Source of the DNA: Deltaproteobacteria bacterium
Lineage (GTDB): Bacteria > Desulfobacterota > DSM-4660 > Desulfatiglandales > B25-G16
Length of the DNA stretch: 6,106 bases
Assembly (NCBI GenBank): GCA_020355145.1
Contig: CP070660.1
Span: 234,256-240,361 of the forward strand
Direction of reading: 5' to 3'
Shown: positions 1 through 5,670 of the stretch, piece after piece
How the letters are laid out: each line of letters begins with the position of its first letter
How positions within the stretch are numbered: position 1 is the stretch's first letter
Notes under the pieces: model-generated
Databases searched by the model: none
What the model was told of the DNA's origin: nothing
What the model saw: only the letters and a program-made list of their open reading frames with translations
Program-made: the position numbers and the translations under genes

Positions 1-20
1 AAGGGTTAAGGTATAGTAAA

Positions 21-788
21 TTGAATCCTGGCAGTGTTAAGAGATTAAAAATTGCATTGGGGGCAACAGCCAGGAATCCAGAAGATGTATTGCGCCTGCA
101 TGATCTAAGACTCGAATTTGCTGAAATTGCTATAGAGGATTTAAATAATTTCAAGAAAAAGATTAACAAATTCTTAGAACTAAAAGAAAAAACAAGGCTT
201 TATTATCTTTGTCACGGGCCTAAAGAGGGAAATCCTAATAATATAGCCTCTCTAAAGAGAGACTATTTTCCGCACATATTAGAGATCCTGGATATTATGC
301 CTACCCTAAATATGTCTCTTTTAACCCTTCATCTCTGGATGGATCGGCGTTTTGTCAAACCTGATGTAATTGCCTTTAAGATTAAACTATTAAAAAAGAT
401 TATTGATAAGGCCAAGGAAAGAGGGGTCGTCATCTGTTTAGAGAATTTAAGTGAAGATTGGTATGATCTTAAAATGGCCTTTAGTGAAATTGCCCTCCTC
501 AAATTAACGCTGGATATGGGGCATGCACAGCTTTTAAGGGAGGAAAACGCAAGCCTTGGCCTCATAAAGGCATATCCAGATAGGATAAGACACATTCATC
601 TCCACGACAATATTGGAGGCAATGCACCGGATAATGATTTACACCTTCCCCCTGGCAGAGGTATTGTTGACCTCAAAAATATCTTCAATGCCCTTAGTAA
701 AATTGGCTACATGGGGACAGTCACACTGGAGCTTAAGCCACAGGAGATCGAATCCTGTCTTGGATTTGTTAAAACCTTTATTATTTAA
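21..788 (+). CDS. Sugar phosphate isomerase/epimerase family protein (xylose isomerase-like TIM barrel)
   Basis: The 255-residue protein resembles the AP-endonuclease-2/xylose-isomerase-like TIM-barrel family, whose members isomerise or epimerise sugars or cut abasic DNA using divalent metals bound at the C-terminal face of the barrel. Visible markers in order are His65 in CHGP, His104 in LTLHLW, Glu141 in CLENLS, Asp165 and His168 in LDMGH, the HIHLHDN strand (191-197), DLHLPPGRG (206-214, typical of this family) and Glu237 in LELKP. Glu141, Asp165/His168, a His of HLHDN and Glu237 are the likely metal ligands by family analogy. The length is normal for a single-domain member. The start is TTG at 21, with AAGG at 8-11 as a plausible ribosome site. 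The frame is open to the left edge, so an upstream start cannot be excluded. It is followed by a 370-bp non-coding gap, so nothing downstream is obviously co-transcribed. The substrate cannot be told from the sequence; endonuclease IV is less likely because the protein is short and lacks that family's full ligand set. Confidence 0.85.
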   Translation: MNPGSVKRLKIALGATARNPEDVLRLHDLRLEFAEIAIEDLNNFKKKINKFLELKEKTRLYYLCHGPKEGNPNNIASLKRDYFPHILEILDIMPTLNMSLLTLHLWMDRRFVKPDVIAFKIKLLKKIIDKAKERGVVICLENLSEDWYDLKMAFSEIALLKLTLDMGHAQLLREENASLGLIKAYPDRIRHIHLHDNIGGNAPDNDLHLPPGRGIVDLKNIFNALSKIGYMGTVTLELKPQEIESCLGFVKTFII

Positions 789-821
789 TCCACACGAACA
801 CTCTTCCTTACACAGACGTAA

Positions 822-990
822 CGAGACCTCTGCGTAATTCTACAATTCTTGTCAGTCGGAGGTCAGGGGGGTTTCATTTTGAAGCGGCTCACTGAGCGAT
901 ATAGGGGCCACAAAAAGAAACCTCCCCTGGCCACAGGATATAAGGATTGAAACCAAATTTTGTTACAGTTTGGGTTATGCAAAGGTCTCG
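822..990 (+). repeat. MITE-like inverted-terminus element, copy A
   Basis: This 169-bp non-coding element begins CGAGACCTCTGCGTAA and ends TTATGCAAAGGTCTCG. The reverse complement of the right end matches the left end at 14 of 16 positions, so these are terminal inverted repeats. A second inverted pair lies inside: GGTCAGGGGGGTTTC at 861-875 pairs with 917-932 with one bulge and one wobble, so the unit could fold into a long interrupted hairpin. The trinucleotide TAA sits on both outer sides (819-821 and 991-993), a possible short target duplication. A second copy lies at 1706-1875 in the same orientation, about 80% identical by hand alignment. There is no conserved reading frame. I infer a non-autonomous mobile or palindromic repeat family; no transposase is in the window. 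Confidence 0.75.
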
Positions 991-1040
991 TAACTATCGG
1001 AAATAAATCCTTCCCCTTTTAGCAGATGAATATGGAAATC

Positions 1041-1160
1041 GGTCATCCTCCCGCTATTCTTTCTTTCCGGGAATAAGCCCCCTTACATAAAGGGCAATAC
1101 CCAATAATAGACATATACTGGCAAACCTAAGGAACGAGCGAGGGATGACCTTTTTCTTTT
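1041..1160 (+). repeat. Inverted-repeat structure followed by a T-rich tract (possible small element or terminator)
   Basis: GGTCATCCTCCCGCTATTC at 1041-1059 is an imperfect inverted match to AAGGAACGAGCGAGGGATGACC ending at 1150. The outer eight bases pair perfectly and the inner part pairs with small mismatches. A smaller hairpin (GCCCCCTT, loop, AAAGGGC) sits between them at 1077-1095. On the plus strand the right arm is followed directly by TTTTTCTTTT (1151-1160), which overlaps the stop codon of the minus-strand gene. It could be another small inverted-repeat element, or a distant-arm terminator for plus-strand transcripts from the isomerase gene. The roughly 70-base span between the arms makes the terminator reading weak. 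It shares no obvious sequence with copies A and B. The rest of the 789-1158 gap shows no gene. Confidence 0.45.
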
Positions 1161-1629
1161 ATCGTAGCCTTGATACATAGCTTACCACCATATCCATTGC
1201 CTGTTGAGGTGTTTCAACATAATCAATCCCATCAATACCAGGCCAGGTTTTGAGCCCTATCACAGGCTTACCCATCTTTAGGGCCAGGCCAATCTCCGAT
1301 AAGGTCCCATAACCGCCTGCAATCGATAAAACCACATCTGAGGCCCTGACTACCAGCAGATTCCTTCCTTCACCCAGGCCTGTTGGTATAGCCAAGCGAA
1401 TAAAGGGATTGGCTGATTCCTTTTCTTCTCCCGGCAGTATACCAACGGTCATCCCACCCCCTTTATAGCACCCTTTTGCTGCCCCTTCCATTACTCCACC
1501 CAGGCCTCCACAGATAAGAATCCATTCATTCTGTGCAATCAGATAGCCTAACTCAGTGGCCATATTATAGATTTCCTGGGAACAATCTCCTGCACCGATA
1601 ACACCAATATAAATCTTCTTAGCCATCAT
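1159..1629 (-). CDS. TIGR00725 family protein (LOG/lysine-decarboxylase-like Rossmann fold)
   Basis: The 156-residue cytosolic protein has the layout of the TIGR00725 branch of the LOG/DprA-like Rossmann superfamily. A hydrophobic first strand with a Gly turn, IGVIGAGD (8-15), is followed by ICGGLGGVMEGAAKG (39-53), GEGRN (86-90), and AGGYGTLSEIGLAL (104-117), the counterpart of the PGGxGTxxE phosphate-binding loop of LOG phosphoribohydrolases. Here the proline is replaced by Ala, as I recall being common in TIGR00725 proteins. Relatives bind nucleotides or the molybdenum cofactor, or hydrolyse nucleoside monophosphates; the exact reaction is not known from this sequence. The start is ATG at 1629, and a second ATG follows immediately. 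No clear ribosome site precedes it, and a TATAAT lies only 5 bp upstream, so a leaderless message is possible. The gene stands alone, transcribed divergently from the M23 gene and bracketed by two copies of the same repeat. Confidence 0.88.
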   Translation of the reverse strand: MMAKKIYIGVIGAGDCSQEIYNMATELGYLIAQNEWILICGGLGGVMEGAAKGCYKGGGMTVGILPGEEKESANPFIRLAIPTGLGEGRNLLVVRASDVVLSIAGGYGTLSEIGLALKMGKPVIGLKTWPGIDGIDYVETPQQAMDMVVSYVSRLR

Positions 1630-1634
1630 TATGC

Positions 1635-1640
1635 ATTATA
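1635..1640 (-). promoter_or_regulatory. Possible -10 box for the TIGR00725 gene
   Basis: Read on the minus strand, 1640-1635 is a perfect TATAAT ending 5 bp before the ATG at 1629. A start of transcription at the usual distance would fall at or next to the start codon, giving a leaderless or near-leaderless mRNA, in keeping with the lack of a visible ribosome site. There is no good -35 hexamer at 16-18 bp, so the call is tentative. Confidence 0.25.
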
Positions 1641-1647
1641 AAAAATG

Positions 1648-1679
1648 TTGACAAAAACATTACTATGACCAAATATAAA
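1648..1679 (+). promoter_or_regulatory. Weak sigma-70-like promoter candidate upstream of the M23 gene
   Basis: A perfect TTGACA (1648-1653) is followed by TATAAA (1674-1679), but the 20-bp spacer is longer than optimal and better-spaced -10 hexamers are poor. If used, it would transcribe through all of repeat copy B before reaching the M23 start at 1897, placing the foldable repeat in the 5' leader. Confidence 0.2.
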
Positions 1680-1700
1680 CCAATCCAAGATATATGAACA

Positions 1701-1705
1701 AGATA
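1701..1705 (+). repeat. Left target-site duplication of copy B (AGATA)
   Basis: AGATA directly abuts the left terminus of copy B and is repeated exactly at 1876-1880 on the other side, as expected if the element was inserted by a transposase making 5-bp staggered cuts. Five bases in AT-rich DNA could match by chance, but the exact abutment on both termini favours a real duplication. Confidence 0.5.
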
Positions 1706-1875
1706 TGAGAGCCTTGCATAACTTTACAATTTTTGTCAGTTTGGGGCCAGGGGGATTTCTTTTTTGAAGCGGCCCACTGAGCGATATATGGGCCATAAAA
1801 GGAAACCCTCCCGGCCACGGGATATAAAAGATTGAAATCAAATTCTGTTACCATCTGGGTTATGGAAAGATCTGA
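1706..1875 (+). repeat. MITE-like inverted-terminus element, copy B
   Basis: This 170-bp element aligns end to end with copy A (822-990) in the same orientation, at about 80% identity with only a few single-base or two-base gaps. The best conserved blocks are GAAGCGG and CACTGAGCGATATA in the centre (about 1766-1787), and ATTGAAA and TGGGTTATG on the right. The terminal inverted repeats are more worn than in copy A (TGAGAGCCTTGCATAA against TTATGGAAAGATCTGA). The inner stem is retained: GGCCAGGGGGATTTC at 1745-1759 faces GAAACCCTCCCGGCC at 1802-1816. AGATA flanks both ends. Minus-strand open frames run through it, but the gaps relative to copy A shift the frame, so it is judged non-coding. 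It nearly fills the region between two divergent genes and ends 21 bp before the M23 start codon. Confidence 0.75.
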
Positions 1876-1880
1876 AGATA
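1876..1880 (+). repeat. Right target-site duplication of copy B (AGATA)
   Basis: This is an exact copy of 1701-1705, lying between the repeat terminus and the M23 start. Its last base begins AGGG (1880-1883), the only purine-rich candidate ribosome site for the M23 gene. Confidence 0.5.
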
Positions 1881-1896
1881 GGGTTAAATATACAAA

Positions 1897-3297
1897 ATGA
1901 AAAAGTCAAGGTTTAACGGTTTAAGGATTATAAAACCAAGGCCTACAATTGCACTTTTATCAGTTGTCGTTATCCTTGTCCTTATTATCTGGGTATTGAT
2001 AGCCATCTTTGAAGGCGAAAAACCGCAGGCCCGCTTAGAACCATTACCAGGGTATTTAAGTGAGAGTATCAACTTCAATTTAAGGGTCTCTGACCGAAGA
2101 ATGGGGCTGAGAAATATAAAGGTGAGTGTAAAACAGGATGGGCTTTTTATTCCTATACTAAAAAAGGATTTTCTGTATGAAGGACTATTCAACAAAAGGG
2201 GAATCCATGAATTTGAGGGGGAATTTACAATAGATCCAAAAGGATTAAATATGGTACAGGGGCAGGCCAATCTCATCATCGAGATCCACGATTTCTCTAA
2301 AAGGAGAGGTGGTGATGGAAATCTTTCACTATTAGAGCATAGAATGATAGTGGACACAATTCCTCCCTCAATAACAGCCACCAGTAGAGGCCATAACATC
2401 TCTATTGGGGGTTCTGGCCTGATCGTTTACAGGCCCTCATTTGACACCTGTGAGAGTGGTGTCTTGGTAAATGATCTTCTTTTCCCTGGTACACCTTTTT
2501 CCAGAGATCCTCAAACTGGGATATATATCTGTTACTTTGCCCTTCCCTACAATCTTAAAAAAGATACTCCCTTATACCTCTGGGCCAAGGATAGGGCTGA
2601 TAATGAAACAAAAAGGGTCTTTTCTTATTATATTAGGCGAAAGAGGTTCCGGAGGGATAAGATCAGGCTATCTGATCGATTCTTAGATCATATAATCTCC
2701 CGTTTTTCCTCTGATTTATTTGAGCCAGGTGAAACTAAGATTGACAAATATCTTGCAATTAATGAGAGATTGAGAAGGGAAAACCACGCTGTATTAAAAG
2801 ATCTCAGTGAATCGCCAACTGATGAAAAATTGTGGGATGGCCCCTGGATAAGAATGAAAAACGCCGCAACAATGGCCACTTTTGGCGAGCACAGAACCTA
2901 CTATTACAAAGGCAAGGTAGTAGATGAGGAGGCACACCTGGGTGTTGATCTGGCATCATTGGCCAGATCTCCTGTCCAGGCCTCCAATACCGGCAGGGTT
3001 GTCTTTGCCCAAGAGCTTGGAATTTACGGCCTAACAATAGTGCTTGATCACGGGCAAGGCCTTTATAGCGTGTATAGTCATTTAAGCAAGATTGATGTAA
3101 ATGTTGGTCAGTTCATCACCAAGGGAGAGATAATTGGCATTACTGGTCAAACAGGCCTGGCAACCGGTGATCACCTACATTTCGGCTTTATGGTGCATGG
3201 TGTCTTTGTCAGCCCGATAGAGTGGTGGGACCCCCACTGGATAAGGGACAACATATACAGAAAGTTGGACATAATAGATAAGCCCGGCGAGAAATAA
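1897..3297 (+). CDS. Membrane-anchored M23 family metallopeptidase (LytM/lysostaphin-type)
   Basis: The 466-residue protein is probably an inner-membrane-anchored peptidoglycan endopeptidase facing the periplasm. A short basic N-terminus (KKSRFNGLRIIKPR) is followed by one hydrophobic helix at about 18-38 with no lipobox, so it is an anchor rather than a cleaved lipoprotein signal. Residues 45-155 are predicted beta-rich. Residues 153-247 start with DTIPPSI and end near KDRADNET, a pattern like Ig-like repeats of surface proteins. A charged, probably helical linker follows (248-330). The C-terminal M23 domain has a complete active site: HLGVD gives zinc ligands His347 and Asp351, YSHLS gives His395, and GDHLHFG gives His426 and zinc ligand His428. 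It should therefore be catalytically active rather than a degenerate LytM activator. The start is ATG at 1897; AGGG at 1880-1883 is a weak, rather distant ribosome site. Repeat copy B ends 21 bp upstream. The exact bond cleaved is unknown. Confidence 0.93.
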   Translation: MKKSRFNGLRIIKPRPTIALLSVVVILVLIIWVLIAIFEGEKPQARLEPLPGYLSESINFNLRVSDRRMGLRNIKVSVKQDGLFIPILKKDFLYEGLFNKRGIHEFEGEFTIDPKGLNMVQGQANLIIEIHDFSKRRGGDGNLSLLEHRMIVDTIPPSITATSRGHNISIGGSGLIVYRPSFDTCESGVLVNDLLFPGTPFSRDPQTGIYICYFALPYNLKKDTPLYLWAKDRADNETKRVFSYYIRRKRFRRDKIRLSDRFLDHIISRFSSDLFEPGETKIDKYLAINERLRRENHAVLKDLSESPTDEKLWDGPWIRMKNAATMATFGEHRTYYYKGKVVDEEAHLGVDLASLARSPVQASNTGRVVFAQELGIYGLTIVLDHGQGLYSVYSHLSKIDVNVGQFITKGEIIGITGQTGLATGDHLHFGFMVHGVFVSPIEWWDPHWIRDNIYRKLDIIDKPGEK

Positions 3298-3350
3298 TGC
3301 CTTCACTATAAAGACATCTTATGCGATGAGCCTTGAGGCAAGAGACCAAT

Positions 3351-3358
3351 GGGGTGGG
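3351..3358 (+). promoter_or_regulatory. Purine-rich ribosome-site candidate deciding the start at 3362
   Basis: GGGGTGGG lies just before the ATG at 3362, whereas the in-frame ATG at 3326 is preceded by a sequence with no purine-rich block. This is the main reason for preferring the shorter form of the small gene. The match to the anti-Shine-Dalgarno sequence is imperfect. Confidence 0.4.
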
Positions 3359-3361
3359 ATC

Positions 3362-3613
3362 ATGAAAATCGATTCACGCCTAAAGGTTATCCAAGTCAGT
3401 TGCTATTCCGGATATAAGGCAGATGAGCGGCCGATTGATTTCACGGTGCGAGGGCGAAAACTGATGGTGGAGGAGATTATCGACCGATGGTATGGGGTAA
3501 ATCATAGCTATTTCAAGGTGTTAGCCAACGATCAGAAGATCTACCTTATCAGATATGACCAGGATGAGGGTCAATGGACCCTGGAAAAGATAACGGATTC
3601 AAAAATGGGATGA
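3362..3613 (+). CDS. Small conserved-looking protein of unknown function
   Basis: This is an 83-residue soluble protein if started at the ATG at 3362; a 95-residue version from the ATG at 3326 is possible but lacks a ribosome site. It has no signal peptide, membrane segment or cysteine cluster. The visible pattern is SGYKADERP (15-23), then GRKLMVEEIIDRWY (31-44), then YFKVLANDQKIYLIRYDQ (50-67) and QWTLEK (71-76). The alternating hydrophobic strands and the Trp/Tyr pattern suggest a small beta-sheet or SH3-like barrel fold. It reminds me of short DUF6504-type proteins, but I cannot confirm that without a profile search. It lies 64 bp after the M23 gene on the same strand, so co-transcription is likely. 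Its last 15 bases overlap the 3' end of the convergent uvrB. No function is assigned. Confidence 0.7.
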   Translation: MKIDSRLKVIQVSCYSGYKADERPIDFTVRGRKLMVEEIIDRWYGVNHSYFKVLANDQKIYLIRYDQDEGQWTLEKITDSKMG

Positions 3614-5623
3614 ATCCCTATAGACCAAATCCCTTTTCTCCAGATAGACTATCCGATCCCTTAACCGGGCAGCCTCTTCAAAATCTAGCCTCCTGGCCGC
3701 CCTAAACATCTCCTTCTTGAGCGATCTTATAGCCTTAGGTGATCTATCAAGGGGAATATATTCCTCCTCTGATTCTGAAACAGTGGGGATACTCACATAA
3801 TCCGCCTCATAAACAGAGCCAAGTATATCGGAGATATCCTTCTTGATTGATTCCGGGGTAATCCCGTGTGCCTCATTATATCTGTTCTGTAAATTCCGCC
3901 TCCTATTAGTCTCCTCAATTGCCCTCCTCATGGATGGTGTAACCTCATCAGCGTAAAAGATGACCTTACCATTCACATTTCTGGCAGCCCGTCCACAGGT
4001 CTGGACAAGAGACCTCTCAGACCTTAAGAAACCCTCTTTATCTGCATCCAAAATGGACACCAGTGAGACCTCTGGCAGGTCCAAGCCCTCCCTTAAGAGA
4101 TTGATACCTATAAGGACATCAAAGATCCCAAGCCTAAGGTCCCTGATAATCTCCGTCCTCTCAATGGTAGTTATGTCAGAATGCAGGTACCTTACCTTAA
4201 GGCCTAACTCTGTATAATACTCGGCCAGATCCTCGGCCATGGCCTTGGTGAGGGTGGTTACCAAGACACGCTGCCCATCATTTACGACCTTCCTGATAAC
4301 AGTTAATAGATCATCCACCTGGTTGCTCGCTGGCCTAACTGAGATCTCCGGGTCTATCAGACCTGTAGGTCTTATAATCTGTTCAATCACATGGGCTACC
4401 TTACCCAATTCATATGGACCTGGGGTGGCAGAGACATAGATTATTTGATTGACCCGGGAATCAAATTCCTCAAACCTCAATGGCCTATTATCAAGGGCAG
4501 AGGGAAGGCGAAAACCAAATTCAACTAATGTCTCTTTCCTTGATCTATCACCCCTGTACATGCCCATTAGCTGGGGATTCGTTATGTGGCTCTCATCCAG
4601 GATAATAAGGGAATTATCTGGAAAATAGTCAAGAAGCGTTGGGGGTGGCTGCCCGGGTCTCCTACCTGTTAGATGTCTGGAATAGTTCTCTATACCATGA
4701 CAATAACCCATCTCCTGGATCATCTCTAAGTCATATAGGGTCCTCTCCTCGATCCTTTGTGCCTCAATCCATTTTTTTTCGCTTTTGAAGTACTCAACCC
4801 TCTCAGTCAGCTCCTCTCTGATATTCTGGATCGCCCCCTGCCGTTTAGGTAATGTGGTCACATAGTGACTGGCCGGGTAGATTGTCATCCGGCTTAGCTC
4901 TTCTGTAACGTGACCTGTAAGTGGATCGATCTCCTGAATGGATTCAACACAGTCGCCGAAAAACGTCAGCCTTATACAGGAGTAATCCTCGTATGCTGGA
5001 TAGATATCCACCACATCGCCCCTGACCCTGAAGGATGAGCGATGAAAGTCAAAGTCACTCCTTTCATAGTGAATTTCCACCAATTTCTTGAGCACATCTT
5101 CTCGGCCTATACAATCCCCTTTTTCTACATACAAGAGCATACCATGATAGGCCTCAGGGGAGCCAAGCCCGTAGATGCATGATACACTGGCTACAATAAG
5201 GACATCATCCCTGTCCAATAGGGATCTGGTTGCCGAATGCCTCATCTTATCGATCTGTTCATTGATAGAGGCATCTTTCTGTATATAGGTATCAGTTTGA
5301 GGAACATACGCCTCAGGTTGATAATAATCATAGTAACTTACAAAGTATTCAACTGCGTTGTTCGGAAAAAGGTTCTTGAATTCCCCATAGAGCTGGGCGG
5401 CTAAGGTCTTGTTAGGTGCAATAACAAGGGTGGGTCTTTGGACTCTTGCCACGACATGGGCTATGGTAAATGTCTTCCCAGAGCCGGTTACTCCAAGCAA
5501 TACCTGATGCCTGAGTCCTTCTTCTACCCCTTTGGTAAGGGCATCAATCGCATGTCCTTGATCACCTTTGGGTTGAAATTGTGAGATAAGCTGAAAAGAT
5601 GAGGATCTTTGCACTTGTAACAT
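3599..5623 (-). CDS. uvrB: Excinuclease ABC subunit UvrB
   Basis: This complete 674-residue protein is of normal UvrB length. UvrB is the damage-verifying helicase-like subunit of nucleotide excision repair: UvrA loads it onto DNA, and it then recruits UvrC for incision. Recognisable parts are Walker A GVTGSGKT (44-51), the damage-probing beta-hairpin YYDYYQPEAYVP (97-108), the RVRGDVVDIYPA strand (199-210), the DESH box (343-346), RGDRSRKETLVEFGFRLPSA (357-376), SAT (398-400), LREGLDLPE (510-518), motif VI QTCGRAARN (541-549), and a C-terminal UVR domain (about 632-667) that binds UvrC. The start is ATG at 5623; an in-frame TAA lies just upstream, so no longer form exists, though no strong ribosome site is visible. 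It lies 47 bp after cysS on the same strand, probably in one transcript. No LexA-like box is seen in that gap. Small departures from the usual motifs are DESHITNPQ and the Cys in motif VI. Confidence 0.99.
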   Translation of the reverse strand: MLQVQRSSSFQLISQFQPKGDQGHAIDALTKGVEEGLRHQVLLGVTGSGKTFTIAHVVARVQRPTLVIAPNKTLAAQLYGEFKNLFPNNAVEYFVSYYDYYQPEAYVPQTDTYIQKDASINEQIDKMRHSATRSLLDRDDVLIVASVSCIYGLGSPEAYHGMLLYVEKGDCIGREDVLKKLVEIHYERSDFDFHRSSFRVRGDVVDIYPAYEDYSCIRLTFFGDCVESIQEIDPLTGHVTEELSRMTIYPASHYVTTLPKRQGAIQNIREELTERVEYFKSEKKWIEAQRIEERTLYDLEMIQEMGYCHGIENYSRHLTGRRPGQPPPTLLDYFPDNSLIILDESHITNPQLMGMYRGDRSRKETLVEFGFRLPSALDNRPLRFEEFDSRVNQIIYVSATPGPYELGKVAHVIEQIIRPTGLIDPEISVRPASNQVDDLLTVIRKVVNDGQRVLVTTLTKAMAEDLAEYYTELGLKVRYLHSDITTIERTEIIRDLRLGIFDVLIGINLLREGLDLPEVSLVSILDADKEGFLRSERSLVQTCGRAARNVNGKVIFYADEVTPSMRRAIEETNRRRNLQNRYNEAHGITPESIKKDISDILGSVYEADYVSIPTVSESEEEYIPLDRSPKAIRSLKKEMFRAARRLDFEEAARLRDRIVYLEKRDLVYRDSSHF

Positions 5624-5670
5624 GCTGCTGACTGCTTAGAAATAGAGCTGACAAATGAGTAATGACGAAT

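Noticed and set aside
613..837. Plus-strand 74-codon frame overlapping the isomerase 3' end
   Set aside because: It is out of frame inside a well-supported gene, has no family resemblance, and ends within repeat copy A.
861..932. Inner hairpin of copy A as an intrinsic terminator for the isomerase gene
   Set aside because: The right arm is followed by ACAGGATATAAGG with no T-tract, and the same stem occurs in copy B upstream of a gene start.
936..952. GGATATAAGGATTGAAAC, which resembles the 3' end of many CRISPR repeats
   Set aside because: It occurs once per element copy, nearly 900 bp apart, with no regular repeat-spacer spacing and no cas genes. It is part of the MITE-like element.
1629..1854. 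Two minus-strand open frames of 63-70 codons running through repeat copy B
   Set aside because: They lie in the repeat, and copy A differs by frame-shifting gaps (near the inner stem and in the T-run), so the reading frame is not preserved between copies. They are probably chance frames of a non-coding element, although such frames are often annotated as hypothetical proteins.
1884..2399. Minus-strand 171-codon frame antisense to the M23 gene
   Set aside because: It is a serine/leucine-rich antisense shadow of the M23 N-terminal region with no recognisable domain; the plus-strand frame has clear motifs.
5624..5670. Possible SOS (LexA) operator upstream of uvrB
   Set aside because: No CTGT-N8-ACAG or GAAC-type box is visible in the 47-bp gap.
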